Notes: generated by a model from the sequence alone, not told the origin. DNA of 35,863 bases from Chitinophagales bacterium (GCA_013299105.1 JAAFJY010000046.1:1-35863); one strand, 5' to 3'. Shown: positions 1 through 8,440, numbered from the stretch's first letter. Numbers and translations: made by a program.

Positions 1-63
1 ATCTTTTATCTGCTCTAAACCCTTGATTAAATCATTTAGCCGATTGGGATTGGATGGTTCCAT
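1..63 (-). CDS. Partial 5' end of unidentified protein
   Basis: An open frame starts with ATG (complement of 61-63) and stays open for 21 codons to the left window edge. The visible N-terminus starts MEPSNPNRLND and continues LIKGLEQIKD, which looks helical and polar with no signal peptide. It lies 35 bases downstream of the stop of the secreted MORN-like gene on the same strand, so the two may be co-transcribed. Too little is visible to name a family. The call rests only on the open frame, a sensible start and the position. Confidence 0.4.
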   Translation of the reverse strand, partial: MEPSNPNRLNDLIKGLEQIKD

Positions 64-98
64 CTTTTTGATGACAAAATAGCTTTAAACCTCTTAAT

Positions 99-1382
99 TT
101 AATAGGATTTTAATGCGTTTGCCCTGTCATTTCCCCTACGCTTTTCATAATTACCTTGCCTTTCTCCCAATTCAAATTCAATTATTTCGTAATAATTATG
201 GTTATTAGGCTCCACAAAATAGATTTTTCCATCTAATAAATCATTTTTAAAGCTTCCTCTCTCAATAACTTTTCCATCTTTTGCATATCTTTCGAAATGA
301 CCATTTTTGCTTCCATTCATATAGGTTGTAAGTGCAATTAATGACTGGTTCTCGTCATAATCTTTCACTTCTCCATTAAATTCTCCATTAGTTGTGTAAC
401 CAATCCTACTTATTGTCTTTCCGTCATCATGATAAGACTTATAAACGCCGCTAATCTGCCCATTTACTACATTGAATTCACTGGCTGGCTTTCCATTAGC
501 ATCATTAAAAGTTATTACTTTGAAGTTCTCCTTACTTATGTATTCTTCTTTTGATGTAGTTATTCTATTTTTTGTAAAAGTACGCACACTTTTAGGAGAA
601 TAAGGTTTGCCTAACCATTCAACTAATTCACCAGAATCATTAACAACTTTATAATTAACCATCTCACCATCATTGTAAATTGCTCTTGATAGTTCATGCC
701 CAGTGCTGTCATATTTTATATACACCCCATGTAAGATGCCTTCTTTGAAATTCGTCTCTAGAATTGTTGTTCCATCATCAAGAATCATACTATACTTACC
801 ATTTAATAGTTGGCCAAAAGCCTGGCCTTTTGAAAAGGCAACCTCATTTTTTTCAGGAACGTAGTAGTAATAAGTTGAATTTTTAAAATATTTAATGATG
901 CTAACTGTCTTGACGTTAAAAACTTCTTTTCCATCATAATGATTAATAATCCTTTGACCTGATTCATAGTTATATAAATATTCATTATGTTTCGTTGAAT
1001 GTGTTGGAGAGTTTGAAGAGGAAATTTTACTCCTAGCCTTATCCACGGATAAACTTGGAGTAAAATCATTTAGTGGTACATAATTTACAGTTGCTTGTGG
1101 GGCATTAACATAAGGGTAACTACCATTATAATTGTCATTTGATTTATTATCTGGTGGCACCCAGCCAGGTTTACCCGTATGAGGATTTGTATTCCCAAGT
1201 GTAGAATAATTATCTCGGTTTGTTGAATTTGGATTTGTTCGGTAGTGCCCTTGTACAAAAGTTCCATCCTTTCTAGTATACGATTTAACGTAATGATAGT
1301 TTGGATTCACCTTGCCTTGTCCAAAAAGGAGATTAAAACTAAGGATGAAAAACAGTAGAGAAAAAAAGAATTTAACTTTCAT
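99..1382 (-). CDS. Secreted MORN/YwqK-type repeat protein
   Basis: Predicted exported protein of about 427 residues. I chose the ATG at 1382, which gives MKVKFFFSLLFFILSFNLLFG, a clean signal peptide; an ATG nine bases upstream (1391) adds only three residues. After the signal comes a motif of the type YxRxDGTxVxGHxRTxPNxTxxDNxSTxGNxNPxTGxxG, which recurs in many small bacterial proteins of unknown role. The C-terminal two thirds holds repeated short segments such as GVYIKYDSTG, GVYKSYHDDG, GEVKDYDENQ and GHFERYAKDG, the spacing of MORN/YwqK repeats (PF07661-like). Such repeats form beta-hairpin stacks; the family label 'YwqK antitoxin' is a database name and not evidence of an antitoxin role here. 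Base composition is AT-rich compared with groEL next door. Function unknown; the repeat fold is the confident part. Confidence 0.75.
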   Translation of the reverse strand: MKVKFFFSLLFFILSFNLLFGQGKVNPNYHYVKSYTRKDGTFVQGHYRTNPNSTNRDNYSTLGNTNPHTGKPGWVPPDNKSNDNYNGSYPYVNAPQATVNYVPLNDFTPSLSVDKARSKISSSNSPTHSTKHNEYLYNYESGQRIINHYDGKEVFNVKTVSIIKYFKNSTYYYYVPEKNEVAFSKGQAFGQLLNGKYSMILDDGTTILETNFKEGILHGVYIKYDSTGHELSRAIYNDGEMVNYKVVNDSGELVEWLGKPYSPKSVRTFTKNRITTSKEEYISKENFKVITFNDANGKPASEFNVVNGQISGVYKSYHDDGKTISRIGYTTNGEFNGEVKDYDENQSLIALTTYMNGSKNGHFERYAKDGKVIERGSFKNDLLDGKIYFVEPNNHNYYEIIEFELGERQGNYEKRRGNDRANALKSY

Positions 1383-1391
1383 ATTTAGCAT

Positions 1392-1830
1392 TGTATTGTT
1401 TTAATATTCGATTATTCGATTAGAAATTTTTGAGAACTTTGTAGTTCGAATTCATTAGCTTAAGCCAATCGACCATATGAATAGGAGCCAAGCACCTTTC
1501 TCAAAATTTCTTTTCCTTCAATTCCAAAAATTCATAGCAAATATACCCTCAGAAATTTAATGTTGCAATTTTTTCCTCTTTAAATCAAATTCAAACCCCC
1601 AACTCCCTAAAAGACAAAACACCAAGTAAAGGAGTTAGTATCGCTTTTTTTGAGACGCCCCAATTTTTTGCAAAAGATCACCACTTCCCATTTTTACCCC
1701 AAAACCTGCCAAAAACCTCTTTTCACCCTCCAAAACCTGTCAACAAGCCCTGAAAAACCCTTGACCTAACCAAAAAACACCCTCAGCGGGACCTTTTTCC
1801 GCCTTTTTCTGCCAATTTGACACAATGCGC
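1392..1830. other. AT-rich intergenic region upstream of groES
   Basis: This stretch separates the minus-strand MORN-like gene from the groES promoter. It is rich in A/T runs. I see no gene with coding character, no strong hairpin and no repeat shared with the rest of the window. Confidence 0.5.
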
Positions 1831-1860
1831 TTTGTTGGCACAAACTATGCGTTAGTTTTG
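1831..1860 (+). promoter_or_regulatory. groES promoter, Bacteroidota type, with overlapping sigma-54-like site
   Basis: TTTG at 1831-1834 and TAGTTTTG at 1853-1860, 18 bases apart, match the Bacteroidota housekeeping pattern (-33 TTTG or TTG, -7 TAnnTTTG). Between them TTGGCAC (1835-1841), five bases, then ATGC (1847-1850) fits the sigma-54 -24/-12 pattern with GG and GC exactly ten bases apart; one base of the TTGC box differs. groES starts at 1950. No CIRCE element (TTAGCACTC inverted repeat) was found here. Confidence 0.5.
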
Positions 1861-1949
1861 CGCGTCGTTGCGCGTGGAAGCAATTTTTGAGCGCATCATT
1901 TTGAGTCCACGCCCTGACCATTTTGCTTAAACCAATTTTAAATAACAAC

Positions 1950-2213
1950 ATGAAACCTATCAACGATCGAGTGGTTGTGAAACCAGCTCCCGCTGAAGAG
2001 AAAACCAAAGGTGGCATCATCATTCCTGATACCGCCAAAGAAAAACCACAACGTGGCGAAATCGTAGCCGTAGGTCCTGGCAAGGATGGCAACAAGATGA
2101 ACGTTAAAGTGGGTGATATTGTACTGTATGGCAAGTATGCCGGACAGGAACTCAACCACGAAGGCCATGATTACCTGATCATGCGCGAAGACGATATTCT
2201 GGTGGTGCTTTAA
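1950..2213 (+). CDS. groES: GroES co-chaperonin (Cpn10)
   Basis: Cytoplasmic co-chaperonin of 87 residues that caps the GroEL ring as a heptamer. The start at 1950 gives [14 protein letters not shown], the standard GroES N-terminus; a TTG start at 1923 would add nine residues not expected in the family. The mobile loop is visible around residues 15-30 ([19 protein letters not shown]), followed by GEIVAVGPG, the [11 protein letters not shown] motif and a typical C-terminus ([13 protein letters not shown]). The length is normal. groEL follows after 156 bases, as in most bacteria, and both probably belong to one transcript from the promoter at 1831-1860. No feature is missing. Identification is firm from the whole sequence. 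Confidence 0.98.
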   Translation: MKPINDRVVVKPAPAEEKTKGGIIIPDTAKEKPQRGEIVAVGPGKDGNKMNVKVGDIVLYGKYAGQELNHEGHDYLIMREDDILVVL

Positions 2214-2281
2214 CTACTCATTTTGTCCTCATTCAGGTTCTTTTAAACTCATGTAAAAGTATAGGTCAGTGGTTTCGAGTC

Positions 2282-2306
2282 AAAGGATCACGGAAAAGTG
2301 ACCTTT
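2282..2306 (+). other. Hairpin in the groES-groEL spacer
   Basis: AAAGG, a bulged A, TCAC (2282-2291) pairs with GTGACCTTT (2298-2306) around a six-base loop GGAAAA. The 3' side is followed by TGGGG rather than a U-run, so it is not a normal intrinsic terminator. It could limit read-through or mark an RNA processing site between the two chaperonin genes. Confidence 0.4.
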
Positions 2307-2363
2307 TGGGGCCGAAATGCGAACGACATAAACTTTTACAAAATTCTAACACAACTAAATTAG

Positions 2364-4007
<1,644 letters not shown>

Positions 4008-4031
4008 GCCTAATCGATAAGGATTGAAGTG

Positions 4032-4074
4032 CAAAAGCGTCCGTGGGGTTTCCTTCGGGCGCTTTTGTGTTTTG
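4032..4074 (+). terminator. groEL intrinsic terminator
   Basis: CAAAAGCGTCCG (4032-4043) pairs with CGGGCGCTTTTG (4056-4067) over 12 base pairs with one G-T wobble and a 12-base loop, then TGTGTTTT. It follows the groEL stop by 24 bases. From 4053 onward the 3' half belongs to an 80-bp sequence repeated exactly at 4823-4902. Confidence 0.85.
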
Positions 4075-4132
4075 GGGTCTTCTGACTAAAGTAGAATTTA
4101 CAAAATCACTTGCAAGACATTGACCAAGCTAG
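4053..4132 (+). repeat. 80-bp direct repeat, left copy
   Basis: The sequence from CTTCGGGCGC to GACCAAGCTAG is identical base for base to 4823-4902. It begins inside the groEL terminator and ends five bases before the likely -33 box of the toxin-antitoxin cassette. Weaker similarity extends about 30 bases further left on both sides. Confidence 0.95.
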
Positions 4133-4136
4133 AATA

Positions 4137-4167
4137 TTGGCTACTTTAAAAAAAAGATGTAACTTTA
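4137..4167 (+). promoter_or_regulatory. Probable promoter of the toxin-antitoxin cassette
   Basis: TTG at 4137-4139, a 20-base spacer and TAACTTTA at 4160-4167 (one base off TAnnTTTG) lie 19 bases before the antitoxin ATG. It sits just inside the left direct repeat, so the cassette would carry its own promoter. Confidence 0.4.
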
Positions 4168-4186
4168 TGTTGCTAAAATAAAAGAG

Positions 4187-4453
4187 ATGAGTATTGAGAC
4201 CTTGAAGAGAGAGTTACATGTTCGAATAGAGGAGGCCGATGAGCAATTGTTACGCCTGTTTTATGCTGTTTCCAAGGCGTACAAAGCCGATCGTGGAGTT
4301 AGTGAGCAGGATATACTTAATGCACTGCCACCTCCTGGACCAGTGCTTACTGTAGAAGAGTTTTTATTGGAATTACAATTGGCGGAAGAGCAAATCGAGG
4401 CTGGTGATTTCATTACGTTGGAAGATTTAGAACAAGAAATGGCAAACTGGTGA
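4187..4453 (+). CDS. Putative antitoxin of a type II toxin-antitoxin pair
   Basis: Protein of 88 residues, acidic and helical. The N-terminal half (MSIETLKRELHVRIEEADEQLLRLFYAVSKAY) resembles the short addiction-module/antitoxin proteins common in Bacteroidota, whose first helices carry an IEEADEQLLR-like segment; the C-terminal half (EEFLLELQLAEEQIEAGDF to LEQEMANW) would wrap the toxin. I see no clear ribbon-helix-helix or HTH fingerprint, so DNA binding is not shown. Its stop overlaps the toxin start by four bases (GTGA at 4450-4453), the usual translational coupling of such pairs. The role is inferred from the partner gene, size and overlap, not from a diagnostic motif. Confidence 0.7.
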   Translation: MSIETLKRELHVRIEEADEQLLRLFYAVSKAYKADRGVSEQDILNALPPPGPVLTVEEFLLELQLAEEQIEAGDFITLEDLEQEMANW

Positions 4454-4773
4454 GTACCAAATACAAGGTCGTTTTTTCGAGAAGAGCGCTAGAAAGCTTA
4501 AAGAGCATTTCAGATTACCTTATAGAAAATAGCTCACCTGAAATAGCCAAAGCTGTTCCAAATGGTCTTAAAAGTGCTGCTTCATCGCTACAGAAGTTTC
4601 CGTATCGAAGGTCGATTTTTGTTCCAAACGAGTCTTCATCCAAGCAGGTCCGCAGTTTGAAGAAATGGTCTTTCCATATTTTTTTCTCTGTCGATGAGTC
4701 TTTATCTATTGTAAAAATCCTTGTGATCAAACATGAGAAAGAGAACCCTGAAGAGTTGATTAAAGATATTTAG
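4450..4773 (+). CDS. ParE/RelE-superfamily toxin
   Basis: Protein of 107 residues starting with GTG at 4450, which overlaps the antitoxin stop by four bases. The N-terminus KYKVVFSRRALESLKSISDYL is the standard ParE/RelE start (beta strand, then a helix with 'A...L..I..Y'). The later FPYRRSIF and the strand-rich C-terminus with LVIKHEKENPEEL fit the family fold, where the C-terminal strand usually carries a V..I.H..R/K-type ending. ParE members poison DNA gyrase and RelE members cut mRNA at the ribosome; the sequence does not let me choose between them. The cassette is bounded by 80-bp direct repeats, which suggests movement or excision as a unit. Confidence 0.8.
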   Translation: MSTKYKVVFSRRALESLKSISDYLIENSSPEIAKAVPNGLKSAASSLQKFPYRRSIFVPNESSSKQVRSLKKWSFHIFFSVDESLSIVKILVIKHEKENPEELIKDI

Positions 4774-4803
4774 ATCGATAGTTAACATAAAAATTTGGAG
4801 TTC

Positions 4804-4842
4804 AAAGCATCCGAAGGGTTGTCTTCGGGCGCTTTTGTGTTT
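4804..4842 (+). terminator. Terminator after the toxin gene
   Basis: AAAGCATCCGAAG (4804-4816) pairs with CTTCGGGCGCTTT (4823-4835) with one mismatch and one wobble around a six-base loop, then TGTGTTTT. The 3' arm is part of the right-hand 80-bp repeat, whereas the 5' arm differs from that of the groEL terminator but still pairs. Confidence 0.7.
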
Positions 4843-4902
4843 TGGGGTCTTCTGACTAAAGTAGAATTTACAAAATCACTTGCAAGACATTGACCAAGCT
4901 AG
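4823..4902 (+). repeat. 80-bp direct repeat, right copy
   Basis: Identical to 4053-4132, offset by 770 bases. Recombination between the two copies would remove the toxin-antitoxin cassette and leave one intact groEL terminator. Confidence 0.95.
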
Positions 4903-5290
4903 TGGGGCAGGAACCAAATAAATGTCTATATACTTGGGCAATGAATGCTTGATTTTGATTGAAGCCTAAAACCATCCCAGTTGCCCAAACGTGTAACAAA
5001 ATATTCATTTTACCCTTGAAATCCCATTAGCGTGTGCGCTTCGCAAGAAGCCAAAAGCTTTGTAGAAAATGGGTTCAAAGGGCAGGTCCTGGCTTCGCAA
5101 GAAGCCTAAGGCATCATAAATCTTAGGCTTCTTGCGAAGCCAGGAGTTGGGAAATGGGGAACGGAATTACCGATGCTACAAATCTTGTGCTTCTTGCGAA
5201 CCTGGGCATTAGGGATGCGTTCAATCATAAATTATTGATGGCTTATTATTTTGTTCCCAATGCATTCCCACCAAGCAGCATCCGATAAAA
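4903..5290. other. Gene-free stretch with palindromic repeats
   Basis: No gene with coding character is visible. The middle holds four copies of a GCTTCGCAAGAAGC-type element in both orientations (see 5038-5200). The right end carries the Fic promoter. Confidence 0.6.
5038..5200. repeat. Cluster of four hairpin repeats including a perfect 23-bp palindrome
   Basis: The core GCTTCGCAAGAAGC (a five-pair stem closed by GCAA, a GNRA-type loop) occurs at 5038-5051 and 5092-5105. Its complement occurs at 5127-5140 and, shortened, at 5189-5200. The middle two form a perfect 23-bp inverted repeat (5088-5110 with 5122-5144) around 11 bases. Flanking bases (GCATCATAAATCTTAGG versus GATGCTACAAATCTTGTG) are also related, so the copies descend from one longer unit. 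Confidence 0.85.
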
Positions 5291-5292
5291 AC

Positions 5293-5350
5293 TTGCTTTG
5301 CGGCTCATAAAATGCCTATATTTGAGCCGATTAACCCAATTTATCGGCTC
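5293..5350 (+). promoter_or_regulatory. Fic gene promoter with inverted-repeat operator
   Basis: TATATTTG at 5317-5324 is a perfect TAnnTTTG -7 box; TTG at 5293 (21-base spacer) or TTTG at 5297 (16-base spacer) can serve as -33. GAGCCGAT (5324-5331) and ATCGGCTC (5343-5350) form a perfect 8-bp inverted repeat that overlaps the -7 box and ends at the preferred ATG. A third half-site, CGGCTCAT, lies at 5301-5308 near the -33 box and matches 5345-5352. Confidence 0.5.
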
Positions 5351-6463
5351 ATGCTTTACAATTGGCAACAAGCCCACTGGCCTAACTTCGAATACGAGGC
5401 TGCTCGTTTTGAAGCCCATTTCGGACACCTCAGCGAGATGGTCGGTAAAAGTCATGGCTTGTGGCAAGGTTTGGCTGCGACTCAGCGTGAAGATTCGATC
5501 ATTGAGCTGTTGGTGCAGGAAGCGCTCAAAACCTCGGCCATTGAGAGCGAAATGATCAGTAAGCCCGACCTTATTTCTTCCATTCGCCGAAACCTGGGCT
5601 ATCCTACACCAAGTATTGTCATCAAAGACCAGGCCGCGCAAGGCATTGCGGATTTGATGGTCATGTCCAGGAAATCCTTTGCCGATTCGCTCACTGAAAC
5701 GATGTTGTTTGACTGGCATCGCATGCTCATGCGAGGCAATTTGCGGATCAATATTGGCCAATGGCGCAGCCATGCCGAACCCATGCAAGTGGTTTCTGGA
5801 GCAATTGGGCGTGAACAAGTGCATTTTGAAGCCCCGCCTTCAGCACAAGTACCTGGTGAAATGAAGGCTTTTTTAGCGTGGTTCAATGCCAGCGCAGCGG
5901 ATGGTTCCAGTCCGATTAACAACCCCATCATTCGCTCGGCAATCGCGCATCTTTATTTTGAAAGCATCCATCCTTTTGAAGATGGCAATGGCCGCATCGG
6001 GCGGGTGATTGCCGAAAAAGCCCTTTCACAGCATTTCGGTCGCCCGGTTTTGATGAGCCTTTCCACGGTGATCGAGGCCGATCGAAAAGCATATTACTCC
6101 GCATTGCAGGCAGCACAAAGTAAAAGTGAGGTCAATGATTGGATCGCGTATTTCGGGAGCGTAATCCTTGCCGCTCAGCGAGATTTCGGCCAAACTTTAG
6201 CCTTTTCGCTGAAAAAAGCCCATTTTTTTGCCAAAAACCGCTCCTTGATGAATGAACGGCAGCAAAAAGTGATCGCGAGGATGCTGGAGCATGGCGAAAA
6301 TGGCTTTGAGGGTGGAATGAGCGCACGCAAGTACATGGCCATCACCAAAGTATCAAAACCAACTGCAACCCGTGATTTACAGGATTTATTGGAGAAAAAT
6401 TTACTGTTGAGCGGGGGAGTTGGGCGGGGGACGAATTATCAGGTGAATTTGGAATCATTTTGA
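5351..6463 (+). CDS. Fic-domain protein with DUF4172-like N-terminus and C-terminal winged helix
   Basis: Probable AMP-transferase-type Fic protein, 370 residues from the ATG at 5351. I prefer this start because MLYNWQQAHWPNFEY matches the usual DUF4172 beginning and because a -7 box and an inverted repeat occupy the bases before it; an ATG at 5312 would give 383 residues. Numbering from 5312, the inhibitory-helix region is TSAIESEM (74-81) and the catalytic Fic motif HPFEDGNGRIGR is complete (His220 to Arg231), so activity is expected. The C-terminal segment (about 310-383) with SARKYMAITKVSKPTATRDLQDLLEKNLL is a winged-helix DNA-binding domain. Fic enzymes move AMP or related groups from a nucleotide to a target hydroxyl; the target is unknown. 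The downstream XisI gene converges with a five-base gap. Confidence 0.9.
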   Translation: MLYNWQQAHWPNFEYEAARFEAHFGHLSEMVGKSHGLWQGLAATQREDSIIELLVQEALKTSAIESEMISKPDLISSIRRNLGYPTPSIVIKDQAAQGIADLMVMSRKSFADSLTETMLFDWHRMLMRGNLRINIGQWRSHAEPMQVVSGAIGREQVHFEAPPSAQVPGEMKAFLAWFNASAADGSSPINNPIIRSAIAHLYFESIHPFEDGNGRIGRVIAEKALSQHFGRPVLMSLSTVIEADRKAYYSALQAAQSKSEVNDWIAYFGSVILAAQRDFGQTLAFSLKKAHFFAKNRSLMNERQQKVIARMLEHGENGFEGGMSARKYMAITKVSKPTATRDLQDLLEKNLLLSGGVGRGTNYQVNLESF

Positions 6464-6468
6464 AGGGT

Positions 6469-6807
6469 TCAAGCCACCGCAAAATCCGACAATTCCCTCA
6501 TTTTGGGAGAATGAAAGGCCAAAACCAAGTCTGATTTAGCAATGCCTTCGTCTAGTAACTGTTGACCAATATCCAGGTCTGTTCCATCCCTTCTCAGCCA
6601 AATTCTTCCATTGGGTTTTACTTCAATGTGCATGAAGCAACCATATTCGCGCGATTCACCTTGCCACCCATCAGTAAAAAGCAGGTATTGTCCATGCTCT
6701 TCATCAAAAGCTTCCAGTATTTCCCAACGCTTGCCTTGTCGAAAATGATCGGCAATCTCGCTCAACATCTTCCGCACCAAGCTTTTATGTTTGATTACAC
6801 TATCCAT
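6469..6807 (-). CDS. XisI family protein (fdxN-element excision control factor-like)
   Basis: Protein of 112 residues that follows the XisI pattern: an N-terminal helix (VRKMLSEIADHF), then HGQYLLFTDGWQGESREYGC, HIEVKPNGRIWLRRDGT, DIGQQLLDEGI, and the closing LAFHSPKMRELSDFAVA. In cyanobacterial XisI these positions read roughly YQLLxVGWxxxRRxYGCxxHxDIKxGKIWIxxDGTE and LAFHPPxMRxYTxFAVA. XisI was named for controlling excision of the fdxN element with XisH and XisF, but the family is widespread outside any such element and its biochemical activity is not established. No XisH was recognised beside it. It is preceded, one base away, by an unidentified ORF on the same strand (stop TAA, C, ATG), which suggests coupling. 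Confidence 0.85.
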   Translation of the reverse strand: MDSVIKHKSLVRKMLSEIADHFRQGKRWEILEAFDEEHGQYLLFTDGWQGESREYGCFMHIEVKPNGRIWLRRDGTDLDIGQQLLDEGIAKSDLVLAFHSPKMRELSDFAVA

Positions 6808-6808
6808 G

Positions 6809-7105
6809 TTAAGTTTGTGTTTTCTGAGGGGTGGTTCCTCTCCATTTAAAGTCTATTTTATGTAAGTTCTCAATCCGTAGTATCTCCCGATAGCGCCTTT
6901 CTTCTGAGAAGAGAGACGTTTGTAGCGAGTGATACCGAGGGCTTGTGGGCACTTCGGATGAAGCTGTGGCTACTAACGTCAAAGTTTTCCGAACTTTTGC
7001 TCGCCTCAAGATCAGTGGGAAATTGATTTCAGGACGACCGTTTAAAGTGTCATAAAAGCTGCGGGGGATCGTTTGATCGTTTACAACTCCATCAAAGAAC
7101 TCCAA
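6809..7105 (-). CDS. Unidentified ORF coupled to xisI-like gene
   Basis: Open frame of 98 codons from a TTG (complement of 7103-7105); the frame is open further upstream to a stop near 7202 but offers no ATG or GTG. It ends one base before the XisI ATG, the place where XisH usually stands. The sequence (PRSFYDTLNGRPEINF, then a basic stretch LRRAKVRKTLTLV, ending IDFKWRGTTPQKTQT) does not show the XisH pattern I know. It could be a very diverged or decayed partner, or a chance frame. The lack of a good start and the odd composition keep confidence low. Confidence 0.3.
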   Translation of the reverse strand: MEFFDGVVNDQTIPRSFYDTLNGRPEINFPLILRRAKVRKTLTLVATASSEVPTSPRYHSLQTSLFSEERRYREILRIENLHKIDFKWRGTTPQKTQT

Positions 7106-7196
7106 AGCTGGCTTTTCGATTGTCTGGAAAATGTATTGAGAACTTACTATTTTATTGGCAAATTTAATGATTTTCAGGCATTTGTTGGCAACATGC

Positions 7197-8420
7197 TCAT
7201 TTCAGCTCTCCATCAATAAAATCTGCTCGGTTTTTGAGCCAGGTCCTCAACTTGAACACGTCTTCTCTAAAATCGAGTCCCCCCCTTTGCCACCGTTGAA
7301 AATCCCGTGCCCTGGCGGATTCAATTTTGGCCGCATATTGATCAATGTAAGTCAGCAGTTCTGGTAATTTTTGGGCTTTGAACGTGGTCCATTTTTGTTG
7401 CATGGCAGCTTTTACGGCTGGCGCGGCCATGAGTTTGGAAAAAAAGTTGCTCCCCACTCCCCTGGGTGCCGAAAACAGGGTCTTGTTGAAACTGCTGAAA
7501 TGCCTAAGGGTACCCTCGTAAGCAAAAGCCCAATCGAAATCCCAGATCGGCCCCATCGTCCATTTGCCCATTTTGGTTTTGTACAAAAAGGTGCTTTTCG
7601 GGTGATTGAGCTCGCGGTTGTCGGTGAGCAGGCAGACCAGCAAAAAGCTAGCCAGGGATTCCACGTCGATAAAATCCTGGTAATTGTTGTTGGGAAAATC
7701 GGCACTGGCGACCAATGCCTCCAGTTGTTCAAACTGCGCCCGGATGGGAGCCAGTTCAGTGGCACTTTTCAATTCGGGGTGTTTGACCATCACGGGCAGG
7801 TTAAAAGCTGCGGACCTGAATTTCCAGGGCTCGTCGAAATATTGATCCAGCTCCAAAAGAATACCATCGTCCCCGATGTTGACCCGATTTTTTTTGACCT
7901 CAATTTGCTCCGTGAGCATGTACAGGCCCAGGTATTGCCCATTTAGGTTGACTTCGAGGGGTTCGATGTGGTTGGTAAAAGGCAACTCCAAGAGCTGGCC
8001 CGTCTTCATGGCCACGGCATTCAAGAGGTGGGTTCCATCCAGGTAATTGGCCAGCAAAACCCAGTCTTTTTCAGGGGCCATACCCAACAAGCCTGCTTTC
8101 TCATCCAGCTTGAACTTGTAGCCTTTTTTAGGAAAACCCCAACTGGTATTGCCCCGGCCCTTGATTTGAGCAGTACCCCTGAAATTACTGGAGTCGGTTA
8201 TGCCATCCAGCGTCAGGCTGGCATTTACATAAGTGTCTTTTGAATTGATGGCCGCACCACCATTGGTGACAATGTCCAGCTTGGAGAATTTTTTGACCAC
8301 CACGGGCACATCGGGGGTGGGGATGATTTCGTCTTCTTTCTTTTTGCAGCCCAGAAAGGTGAATAGAAGGAGCAGCGATAAGTGGAACAGTAGCCTTTTG
8401 GAGGCATTTATTTGCTTCAT
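7197..8420 (-). CDS. CotH kinase-family lipoprotein
   Basis: Predicted outer-surface or periplasmic lipoprotein of 407 residues. The N-terminus MKQINASKRLLFHLSLLLLF ends in FLGC, giving a lipid-attached Cys25. From about residue 75 the CotH domain is recognisable: GRGNTSWGFPKKGYKFKL, the DWVLLANYLD and GTHLLNAVAMKTG motifs, GQYLGLYMLTEQIE, LLELD, and MGPIWDFDWAF with Asp294 and Asp296 as the likely metal-binding pair. CotH of Bacillus is an atypical kinase that phosphorylates spore-coat proteins; Bacteroidota have many lipoprotein relatives of unknown substrate, so a kinase activity is inference. The last part (ARDFQRWQRGG, KLRTWLKNRADFIDGEL) is typical of the family end. It stands alone with its own promoter at 8441-8448. 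Confidence 0.85.
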   Translation of the reverse strand: MKQINASKRLLFHLSLLLLFTFLGCKKKEDEIIPTPDVPVVVKKFSKLDIVTNGGAAINSKDTYVNASLTLDGITDSSNFRGTAQIKGRGNTSWGFPKKGYKFKLDEKAGLLGMAPEKDWVLLANYLDGTHLLNAVAMKTGQLLELPFTNHIEPLEVNLNGQYLGLYMLTEQIEVKKNRVNIGDDGILLELDQYFDEPWKFRSAAFNLPVMVKHPELKSATELAPIRAQFEQLEALVASADFPNNNYQDFIDVESLASFLLVCLLTDNRELNHPKSTFLYKTKMGKWTMGPIWDFDWAFAYEGTLRHFSSFNKTLFSAPRGVGSNFFSKLMAAPAVKAAMQQKWTTFKAQKLPELLTYIDQYAAKIESARARDFQRWQRGGLDFREDVFKLRTWLKNRADFIDGELK

Positions 8421-8440
8421 GTGCTGGATATTGGTTACTG

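Noticed and set aside
1831-1949. CIRCE/HrcA operator before groES
   Set aside because: No TTAGCACTC/GAGTGCTAA inverted repeat is present on either strand.
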